Shown here in pieces: positions 36,604-47,500 of a DNA stretch of 64,000 nt. The translations under genes and the position numbers were made by a program. Position 1 is the first letter of the stretch; every line of letters begins with the position of its first letter. The notes below the pieces were generated by a model. That model worked only from the letters and a program-made list of their open reading frames with translations, had not been told where the DNA came from and searched no databases. Origin of the DNA: Pararge aegeria (Eukaryota; Arthropoda; Insecta; Lepidoptera; Nymphalidae); NCBI RefSeq assembly GCF_905163445.1, contig NC_053194.1, positions 17,464,921 through 17,528,920 of the forward strand. Reading direction: 5' to 3'.

Positions 36604-36917
36604 TCATCATCATCATATCAACCCATTTCCGACCCACTACGGGGCACGGTTCTCATCCCACAATAAGAAGGGGTTAAGGCCGTAGTCCAGCACGCTGGTC
36701 CAGTGCGGATTGGTGGACTCCACACACCTTTGAGAACATTATGTAGAACTCTGGCATGCAGGTTTGCTCACGATGTTTTCCTTCACCGTTGAAGAAAGTG
36801 ATATTTTATTTTTTTTAAACGCACATAACTTAGAAAAGTTAGAGGTGTGTGCTGGGATTCGAACCCGCCCCCCCGGAAAGTGAAGACGAAGTCCTACCCA
36901 ATGGGCCATCACCGTTT
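36604..36917 (-). mobile_element. tRNA-derived SINE (GATAGCCCAGTGGGT family), full copy
   Basis: Read on the minus strand, the head is a tRNA-like GATGGCCCATTGGGTAGGAC, with GGGTTCGAATCCCAGC as B box, then CACACCTCTAACTTTTCTAA, the GTGAGCAAACCTGCATGCC segment and a TTGATATGATGATGATG 3' end. Roughly 310 bp. Other copies or pieces: 4640-4745, 7849-7905, 8033-8345, 9282-9460, 11563-11840, 13895-13985, 15505-15935, 19374-19600, 29407-29705, 34430-34620, 39930-40060, 45165-45250, 53400-53480, 59665-59860. Confidence 0.7.
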
Positions 36918-37094
36918 CAAAAAAGAAAAGAGAGTATATACAATTAATTATAGTTTATTTAAAATCATTTACATTAGAGTATAAAATATACATATTATTT
37001 ACAATATCAGCAATATTTGGACTACTAAACTCTTTTACGATTTTAATGTCAGAATCATGGCAATATAAATCTGTCTGTTTGTATGGAACTCCAT

Positions 37095-37136
37095 ATGGCC
37101 ATCCATATGTCAGAACTCTGACATATGGATGGCCAT
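37095..37136. repeat. Perfect 20-bp palindrome arms with 2-nt spacer
   Basis: 37095-37114 (ATGGCCATCCATATGTCAGA) pairs with 37117-37136, spacer AC. Confidence 0.9.
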
Positions 37137-38056
37137 GCAAACTGACGAATTGACAGCTTAAATACCTCTTATACCTGTAAGCTTCCCAAATCAAGGGTCC
37201 CAACTTCACAAGTGGGATTTAACAGAATAATGATTGACTTATTACAATAACCATTTTTAATTGAATACAAGTAGAAATAGCTCGTAGGTTTCTTTTTTTA
37301 GGAGACAATATCAATTAAAATTAAGTTTAACGGAGAGCTAGCTGAGCTATTGATGTACCGAAGGCTTTATTACCATCGATTAAAACAGTATTATTTTAAT
37401 AATGTTGATATTTTCTATCTAAAGTAAGCTAAACTAAACTAACCACTAAAATTAGTGGTATCCGTGAATGTGTTATGCGTCTGTCCTCTTAACGTGAATT
37501 AAAAGTGGAAATAATTAATCTGTGAATATAAATAGAGATGAAGATATAAAAAAAAATGTGAAAAGACATTTAATTAATTCCAAATCTAACGGTTGTCCTT
37601 TGAATTGTTGCAAAGGAAAATCTTACAATTCGCGCTCACTGCGATATCATTTTTCGCAATACTGTAACTTAGGTTTTACATATGTTTTCGTTTTGTATTT
37701 TTGTATAGTATATATTTTAAGATTGTTATGTAGTGCGTGTATTGTTTTCCTATTTTAATTAAGTTTTTATTTTGTATTATACGTTAAGTGTTTTTTCTGC
37801 CTGGTGCAAATAAATTTAATTTAAAAAAAGCGGTACGGATTAAATACGCACAATTATTTATATACAATCTATACCGATACCTAAATAAAACACAAATTTA
37901 AGGAAATTCAAACGCAGTGCGTGCTAGGTGAAATTCCTAAACGGAATTTATATCGCGAGAATAAAAATCATTTTATATAAGCTCTTAGACATATTCTTCT
38001 TCTTGCCTGGACCCCAGTTATCTCGGCACAACATGGCTTCTTTTAACTGGAATACT

Positions 38057-38342
38057 GTAGCCTTAATACAAGATTTTCTCGCTCGCAATCTCGGATTCGT
38101 TTAAGAGTATCGAAATCTGTATAGCCAAAGTAAAGTGGACCTTATGACACTCGTTTTAGGGACGCATTTTCTGTACTTCTGATTTTTCCCAAACGTTCTG
38201 CCAAAACCTCGAGCTAAAGAATTGTAATGGTATTTAAACTTTAAAACAATGCAAATAAGATCCATTTTACTTCGATGTTACGGTATTTCACACTCGAAAA
38301 CAACTCTTCGATTGCGAGCGAGCAACCTTATATTAAGGCTAC
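38057..38342. mobile_element. Fold-back element just 3' of FNBP4
   Basis: About 90-bp imperfect arms: GTAGCCTTAATACAAGATTT and CTCGCTCGCAATC at the left, GATTGCGAGCGAG and TATTAAGGCTAC at the right. It lies 99-384 bases past the FNBP4 stop codon, so it probably sits in the 3' UTR or at the 3' end. Confidence 0.7.
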
Positions 38343-38440
38343 AAACTTTTTACAGCCGGCCGCGTTGCCTGTATGACGCGAAACATCCTTGGGAATCTTA
38401 ATCTCACACATATACTATACATCACAAATGGAGCTAAAGA

Positions 38441-38536
38441 TCATTCGGAATCTATTTCATCAGCTACTTGCTGCCATTTCGCTACCAAACTTGATACAGA
38501 GCTTTTTTTCATGCCGAGGGACGATGACAGTTTTAC
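38441..38536 (-). CDS. FNBP4: FNBP4 exon 10, C-terminal motif and stop
   Basis: A 96-base last coding exon of 31 codons plus TGA (38441-38443). It reads VKLSSSLGMKKSSVSSLVAK and then WQQVADEIDSE. The SSVSSLVAKWQ motif is the recognisable C-terminal signature of FNBP4. Acceptor TTTGCAG lies directly before base 38536. No AATAAA is obvious close downstream; an inverted-repeat element lies 99 bases past the stop. Confidence 0.85.
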   Translation of the reverse strand, partial: VKLSSSLGMKKSSVSSLVAKWQQVADEIDSE

Positions 38537-41500
38537 CTGCAAAGATACAGAATACGTTTAACATTATATATCAGTATGATTCGAACACCCAATCAAATTA
38601 ATAAGATATGTTTTCTTCGATCAGCTAGTTTTTAGAAACGTCTAAATCGCGTAGTTCGAACTGAAAATTCATTAATTTACGAGGATCTCCTGAGGATGCT
38701 CCGGTTTCGGAGCGATACGTGCTGAGCGAAATGTACCCTACATTGCCGAAGATCTGTTTAGTGTGGAGTATAAGGATTGAAGAAATTAATAAATTACACC
38801 ATACTGATTCAACTGCCTTTCGCGGAGTAATATTTTAATATTTATTTAAGCCTAATTAATTAGCACTTTTGAAACGTCAAGTCAGTCTGTTTGTAGTGAC
38901 TCTACCACCGGTTCGGAAGGCAGAGTTTGGTCACTAGTTCCGTGTTATTTTTTATCTTTTATTTGAAGATTGAGCCTAGTGAGATTATTAATTTCTCGTT
39001 TGGACAAAAAAGCACTGAGGCGATTTGCTTTCTAGTTCCGAATTCGCACCGCAAAAATCTGGAATGCCCTTCCGGCTTCCGTCTTCACAGATACCTATAA
39101 AATGGGATTCTTCAAATCTAGTGTGTATAGGCATCTCCAAGGCAAGCGCTCTCCATCTTAGGCCATCATTACTTATTATCGTATGTGATTGCGGTCAAGC
39201 GCTAGACTGTACCGTTAAAAAAAAAAACGACGACTTTTAACAGGTGTTTCTTACATGACCTGCGAAATGTTGCTCAGGTAGGCTATCTGCTTCAATTATA
39301 ACTATAAAAAAAAGGAAATTTCTCGCACAGTACGTTTGTGTTTATAATATTAGTGAGGTTCTGTAATCAACTGGTTACCTTAGATTTCCTCTTCACCTTT
39401 TCAACTTTCTCTTTGCAATCTTTTTCTTTAGACACTTCTTTGTGTATATCTTTTTCTCTGGTCGTCTCTTTTTCCCGGACTGTCTCCTTGAGTTTCTCAG
39501 GTTTCTCCGATATTTCTGGCGGCGGCGGCGGTGGCGGAACCTCCGGAGAGCTGGGTTCTGTTGGTCCAGACTTTTTCTCCAACGCTGCAATGTCGTTATA
39601 GAAGGATAGGAGTTCGTCGCCTATCTCTATCTTTTGCTCTTGCTGAAAAGAAATAGTAACAGATTGTTTTTAAGCAAACGATCGTTGTCAGATTTTTCGA
39701 TTATCATAAACACAGCTATTCAATTAAGTATATATTGTATATATTTTAAGTAGCAAATCTATATGGTTGAAGTGACTTCGAACTGTTTGTAGCGTAAAGA
39801 TGCATATACTAAAAATGGACTAGTCTTGACATATTTTTACGAGGAAAAGAACAATTCTTAATAACATCTTTATCAGGCATTATGGCAATATTATTTTTTT
39901 TAGTAAAAAAACACATTACTTCGATGTTCATTAACCCATTTACCGGCCAACTACAGGGGACAGATCTCCTCTGACAGCGAGAAGGGGATATTTAAAACGC
40001 ACATAATTCTAGCTGGGATTCCAACTCGGCCCCGCGAAGCTAGGCACTGGGCCATCACCGGACTTCTATATAAGTGGGGGAAAATTTCTAAATTCACGAC
40101 TTATACTTAAATCATCACGTTTAACCCCGGACGAATGGAAACACTCCTAGGAAAAGAAGCTCAATAACATAGGACGGGCGGCGCGTACTCACGGTGGCGG
40201 GAGGTGCGGGCGGCTGCGGCGCGGGCGGTGCGGGGGGCGCGGGCGGCTCGGGGGGGTCGGTGCCGGGCGGCGGCGGCGTGGCGCGCGACGCCCACCAGCC
40301 CGGCGGCGACGGCGGCTCTGACGGCGGCTGCGGCGCCGGCGGCGGCATCGGCGGCAAGGGGGGGTTAGGCTCCTCCTGGGGACATTAAATACCACGGTGC
40401 TCATTCTGTACTTTAAATGAGGACTTACGGAAAAAGTTTTTAGCGGGCACATACACATTCTATTTATGGTTGTTCGAATATTGACAATGGAGCGGTCAAA
40501 CAAGAAACTACGGAACAATCTAAAGAATCTATTAGATAATTTCTAGGTCAGTTCCCAACAGTGAGTCATTCATTCATTCATATAACACGTACGGGTAGGG
40601 ACTGGACGCACCGTAGGCTCTGTGCCATGGACTTAAATTAGGCAGAGACTGACGAACCTCAGGCTCTGTGCAAGGGGTGTTAATCAGGTAGAGACTGCCG
40701 CACTTTAGACTCAGTGCCAGGGGCATCAATTATGCTGGAACTGATGATGCCAAGGACATTAATGAGGCATAGACTAACAAAACTTGGGCTTCGTGACAGG
40801 AGCATTAATTAGGCAGAGACTGAGCCACCCTGGGCTCGGTACAAAGGACATTAATTATGCTGAGACTGATGAAACTCAGGCTCGATGCTTAAGGACATTA
40901 ATTAGGGATAGACTGACGAAACTTGGGCTTGGTGACAGGGGTATTAATTAGGCAGAAAATACCGTACTTAAGACTTGTTACCATATACATTTACTAGGAA
41001 GATAATGACGTACCAGAGACATTCATAAGGCAAATAATGGCTTACCTCAGGCTCCGTATCATAGACATTTATGAAGCAGAAACTGTCGTACCTTAGGCTC
41101 GGTACCAGGGGCATTCATGACGCAGATAATAACGTACGTCAGGCTCCGTACCAGACACATTAGTAAGGCAGATATTAACGTACCTTAGGCTCCGTACCAG
41201 AGACATAAGTAATGTAGATATTGACGTACCTTAGGCTCCGTAACAGGAAAATTAATGAGGCAGATAAGACGTACTTTAGGCTCGGTATCAGAGTTATTAT
41301 TTAGGTAGATATTGACGTACCTGAGGCTAAGTAAAAGTGAATAATTAGGCAGATAATGACGTACCTTAGGCTCGGTGCCAGGGTGCGGCGGAGTGGTGCA
41401 TATATCCATATCCGTGTTGGTCACGGCCGGGTACTCGTGCTGCGTGAACCCGTCCGACTCGCGCCGGTAGCAGTAGCGGCCCTCAGACCTACGTACACAG

Positions 41501-44500
41501 AAACGCAACAGTACAAACATGTGTCGTGGAGTCGGGTATATTATATGCCCGGTAGTTTTAAATCGTCGTAGATGTTTTAAAACTTTATACTACAAGGGGA
41601 ATCCTGATTTCATTCTAACAATTCTAATTGATGATAAGCAGGTTCATGTTTATTTAACCTTTTCTACGACAGGCTTTGCGTTAAGTCATGTCTTTGTACT
41701 AACGTTCTAATTATTTTTGTTTTATTAGTGTTTCCATAAGCGAACCTAACATTCCAGTGTTACTCCTTAGTCGTAATATATAATTCCGACCATACTGGTA
41801 ATTTGATCAAATCTCAATCTAACCAAAAAAAAAAAAACAAAAAAAATCGAATTATGTGTGTATTTTTTGTGTTGCTTGAATCAAAATATAGCATTACTTT
41901 TTCCCAATTGCCGAAACATCATCCTAAAATTTACTTCGTATCCTTCTTGCTGTGTAAAAAACTTTTCTGTCAGTATTTTTAAAAATTAATCAAATCTTTT
42001 GTCTTACACCTTGTTAAATCTTTATCCAATTTGCAAAAGACTATGTTTCAAACGAATCCATTGAAGCTCTTCCCATAATGGTAAAACCTATGAAACGAAT
42101 TCCATGAGAATGAGGGCCGATTGGCCCGGTTGGATTCCCACAACTGGAAAATGTTTGTACGATGAACATGAATGGTTTTCAGTGTCTGGGTGTTTAACTT
42201 TATATTATAAGTATTAATGTATATTAATCATAAAAATATTCATCAGTCAGTACCCATAACACTAGCTACGCTTACTTTGGGTGGGGCTAGATGGCGATGT
42301 GTGTATTGTCGTGGTATATTTATTTATTATTTAATGACATGACTAAGGATATTTTTTTAAGAATTACAAGTTCTAATTTTTTTATCAAATAAATTTATTT
42401 TAAACTATAGCTGGTGGTGCTGCTGCTGTTGGTGATCTGGGTGCCAAGTTAAAAACACTGTCTTTTGAAAGTACCCGAGGTGATCATTTTCAGCTTTTCT
42501 TTTGGATTCTTCCCCGAAACCACCACAGTACATTACGAACAAATATTTTTTTTATTAGTTTTAATAGCTTTAACGAGACACGCATAGCAACGATTTTATA
42601 CATATAAACGATTGCTGAGCTGGATACCTTATGACGCTTCATTATAAATGAAAAGTTCGTTTATTTTAATCTAAAAGTGCTCGTTAGTTTGATAACATAT
42701 CATTTTGATTAAGCGAGATTTAATTGCGAGTTTTATAACACCCATCAAACAATTTAAAAGCACTGGGCGGTCTTAATATAATAATACACTTATAAAATAA
42801 GTAGATGCAAAAGTTCTTCGTAAGCATAGTTTTTGTTTAGAATTTCTGCAATCTTTAGAAATAATGCTGTCCATACTTGAACCCTCTACTTAAATCCAGT
42901 TTGTGTCAGCTTCAACGACTTAAATAGAAAATCTTAGGCATGTATCACAGTTTTTTACGTTCGGTCGAATTCGGAACATATGTTATGTTATCGGATGATT
43001 TTGACAATATAGAAAAATGTATGTAAAATCAACCACTAAATATATATTTTTTTAAATCAACCGAATTACTAGCAGAGTCGGTCCATTTTGAAATTATCAC
43101 TCCATTCGACGATCTATTATGCCATTGCCAACCGATTTGTTACCATGATAACCATGGTACTGTTCTAAATCGACCGATCGTAAAAACGACAGAAAACATG
43201 ATAAGTTACGAAACATTTTCTTTCAAGACGTACAAAGCACACACAAATTAAAGTTGGATCGCCATCTCGCTCAGGCCACCTGAAAAAGATCAAAGCGCAG
43301 TTATCAAGAAAAAAATAATTAATTAAATACTGTGTATGGTTTCTTACCAAAGTCTTGGCGCGCTGACATCTCACCTTTTGCATCTATCTTCTATGTGTAT
43401 ATCTTGAGCGGGTACCGGTTGTTTTGCTTTTGTGTTCAGTATTAGTGAAGGTATGTATCAATAACAATCGATCAATTCGTAAAACATTATAAATCTAATA
43501 TCTCGCTCGACTTTTTTAAGTTTCTCGCTCGACTTTTTTAAGTTTATTGAAGCAAAACATTATATTATACTAGCTGACCCCAGCGCCATCTGTCGGGCTG
43601 ATTTGTGAATCTAAACCATCCAGGGTGCCACCCAAACGCATACCGAAAAATTCATTCAAATCGGCCCAGCCGTCTAGGAGGAGTTCAGTGATATACACAC
43701 GCACACAAGAAATATATATATATAAAGATTGTAACTATATTGTTTTATATTTTGATTTAAAAAGGTACAGTTGTTAGTATTCACAATAAACTTTTTAATT
43801 AATGTAGCTACATACTAAAGCTGACACCCAGTTTGCTTTGCATGCACTGTCCTGTCAGCCAATATTGGAACTGCTTTAGATCATACGTTTGGAGATATAT
43901 CTAACCTCAAACATTATTTCTATAGACTTTATTAAGGAGAACTTTTCTAAGTTTTTGTTTCGCTTCTCGAACTGGCATTCCTTAAAAATAAAAGGCATAA
44001 TAATATTCCAATAGTCAGTGCCATTATTATTATTTTTATGATGATGTACCTAAATATATTCAAATAGCGACTACTACAGACTAAACTAAACCACCCTTCA
44101 CTCAAGCTTTCTCATCGAGCTTTTATCTAAGTACAAAGTCAGCTTTAGATTTAAAACTAAGGTTGTTTTGCAGAACGTAAGCAATTTGTATTTTTAATAT
44201 TGTTCTAAATTTGTACGTTGATAAAAATATACATATTGTCAACTTGGCTTTAGAATTATCTGGACAAATAAGCGATTTAAATACATCTGGGTATTTTTGT
44301 AACAAAGAAACTCTGTGCTTATGTATACGATTTTATTAACTTTACAACTAAATCAGGTACCAAATATCACAGTTGTTTTAGTAAATTGAAATTATTTGTA
44401 CAAGAAATATTATTTCTTAAAATATGTTTTTAAAAAAGGCGACTAGAATACAGTGAACGTACACTAAACTAAATTGACAATTTCCAGAAACTATTGTGGC

Positions 44501-47500
44501 TAGGCGTAAACTGAGTTTCTGCATAGAACAAAAAAAAACACATGAACGTATGCCGGAACGCAGACACACGCATTTGAAAGTCAGACGCGTCACACAGAAA
44601 TATGTTTGAACTGCAGAGACCATCTATACAAATAATATAAATCCGAGACTGTATGTTTGTGAGTTACCTATGTTTGGCTCAGTCACTGCACCGATCGTGG
44701 GCACATATCATCCTGGCGATAGGCAACGGATACTTTTTATCCCGGACAAGAACCAGGGTAACGTTCCAGAGAATATATGAACTGCTGCTGTACTGATCTT
44801 GGTACAATTTTGCATAGACATATATACATCAAAAAAATAATACAACTATTTCATAAAAAAACTTTCGACGCCAATTCTTGTTATCGCGAGAAAATAAAAG
44901 AAATACTAAAGAGCACTGTGGTTAATCCTAACCAAGAGATAAACTAATCGATCACACGTGATGACACGTGACATGCAAATAAGTTTCAATTACTAATTAC
45001 GAGATCGCACGACCGGTCAATCAACCCAGTCATCGCTCACAAAGGAAACCACTAATTTATAAGTTAATCGGTTTCGTTCGGTGATACTAAAACCGTTCTC
45101 ACAATATGTTAATTTAATAAAGAGCATATATATCGGATGAAACCGCTATGACTTTTTTTGGTCACTGCGGATTTGTAGATTTCATACGCCTTTGAGAACG
45201 TTACGTACTCTTAGGAATGCAGGTTTCCACGCGATGTTTTCCGTCTCTGAGAAATTAGGGGGGGGGCGCGTCCCCCCTGCATCAAAGCTTTTACCACCAG
45301 GGTACGGACTGCTTAACCTGTAGTACCTGTACATATAAAACACAGTCCAAAATACTATAGGTGCCAGCAGTAAAATGGTCGGTTTGTTTACGGGATACAC
45401 ACTAGGCAACGTCTCAAATGCATGCGTCAAAATTCGCTCTGCTAAGGAACTACTTGGCTTTAATCTCAGCATACGCTTAGCCTCAGTCTTATTAATAGTG
45501 AGTGTTTTGATTCTTAAGAATAAAAAAAACTTACACTCACAGAAGCTTTCAATACAAAAACAGCAATGAAAATTAAATTGCAAAGATTAGCAGAAAAGGC
45601 GATAAAGAGTAAAGACTCGCGACTTTAGAGGGTTCTTTATAAATTCACTTATTTACAAAACTTATTTTGCGGACTCTCGCGTACTTCACTTTATGATATT
45701 AACCGTAATATAAGATTGTCTCATAATAATTCCACACGGTATTAGGAATTAGTGGATTTTGATCACTTCACTTGTGCGTGTGCAGACGGTCATTTTCCGG
45801 CGTTGTTTTTATATTATGCACCTATTCAACAAGTAGAGAAAAATACAGAATATTTTGATTACGAAAATGTTCTTTAATATTTACCCTCTGTCTGATGACA
45901 GTTGAAATATTAGAATATAATTAATACTTTTTTAGCGAAGCATGTTAACTGAGACACGGACCTAACTCACAATAAATAAACATGGCAACAGCGTCTTGAA
46001 GCGAATTTTACTGTAAAGCCAAGATGGTGATTGTACACGGCGCATGTAACTAAGGCCCATATAAAAGGAAACCATCAAACTAAGAACTGGTTATCAAGTT
46101 CAATCTTAAGCATAGATACAAACTTGAACACCTGTTCTTAGCCTTAGACTACCTTGAGATTTGTCTCTAGACATCGTTGCCACGGGCGTGTATTGTTTAA
46201 AATTAAATTAGTTTTTACATACAATACGTTAAAAATTCGCCCTGTCGAGTGTCCCAGGTAACTTTTATGCATGTTATATATATATTTAGACCACCTTCTG
46301 TGAAATTACGATTGGATTTTTGAGGTTGAATGCGCGAATGAAAGTTTACAGGTTTAACATCAGATGCGGAACCCAAAAAATGTTTCTTTCGAATGCACTT
46401 GTTTTTTCCTTTTCTTTAATACGGTCTAAATCCGAGATAACCACTTGATTGTTCTCCATTTCAAAATGTCAGCCGAAAGTCATCATTCACGTCACAGTTA
46501 TTAGATTGCGCTCGCCACACCGACGCTCACGAAAACAAACAATTATATTGAGGGCCGATTCACCAAACACCAAATAATCTTTAACTGAGAATTTAATTTA
46601 ACGTATTCAATGAGTTGCATAAATAATAATTTAAAATTATTCGTCTGTTGTAGATTTAGTTGTGTAACGTTTAGTGAAATAGTGACCGATTTTGAGTGAC
46701 TGTAATAAATGTAAAAAATTCCCCCCAAAACATTTGGATTCAAAATGGCGGTAAACCAGCTTTTTTAAATTGTTATTTTTTATTGCCACAGGCATATTTT
46801 AAAGTATTTTTAGGCTATTTTTACACCTTAAACAGAATTTTACAAAGTTTTAGAACGTTTTTAGTTATAACCGATTTTTAGTAAAACAGTACAGATTTTA
46901 ACTAGATAATAAGGATTTTTATAGGACTGATCTCTAGTACAGACTCATAGACGTCTAAATTGGTTAACTAAAAGAAGTAAAATAAATGTCACCGTTTTTG
47001 TTTCCAAGGAAATAATTTATACATGTGCACTATTTAAATATTATTTTTTCTATTTTTGCGAACTTATTCAATCTCAATTGCAAATAGTTTTATAAACAGT
47101 ATCAATAATTTCAGTAAAAATAATACCTACCTATAATACTAGGTGACTCCGTTTGAACACGTTTTTTTATCGGTCCATATTCTCTCAGAATGAGTGAAGC
47201 CTATTCTAACGGACAAAACTAAGAAGAAAATGCTTGTATGTTCTTTAAATTGGTTATAATAAAACATAATAATATTATTTAAGTACGAATACTGCATAGT
47301 TTTGTGGATACAGCCAGTTCCACAGTGTCACTTTATTCACTTTAATAATGAAAATGGGTTGAGTAATGAAAATTTGAAAAACTGTCATTTTCGTAAAACA
47401 AAAAATTTAAACAATCCTTGTGAGCCAAAAATTGGTTTAAGCACTGACATGTACAGGTTAACTATATGTCTATGTGTATAATATGATGAAGATTATTTTG

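Larger units (their letters stand above)
42340..47470. other. FNBP4 intron 6 interior
   Basis: Apart from the short repeat at 43566, a repeat-like block at about 44640-44830, the membrane ORF and a SINE piece at 45165-45250, I see nothing definite. An exon-like patch near 43340-43395 has a GTAAGA donor but does not fit the frame. Confidence 0.4.

Noticed and set aside
40194..40388. Plus-strand glycine-rich protein
   Set aside because: Antisense shadow of the proline-rich FNBP4 exon 8.
41185..41520. A separate gene for the 111-codon frame with repeated TEPKVR
   Set aside because: It is FNBP4 exon 7 reading on into intron 7; the repeated motif comes from the splice-donor array.
43340..43395. 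Cassette exon of FNBP4 in intron 6
   Set aside because: It has an AG and a GTAAGA donor, but joining it to exon 6 in phase gives an immediate stop.
46552..46690. MITE with GGCCGATTCACCAAAC ends
   Set aside because: The proposed inverted ends match only partly and no second copy was found.
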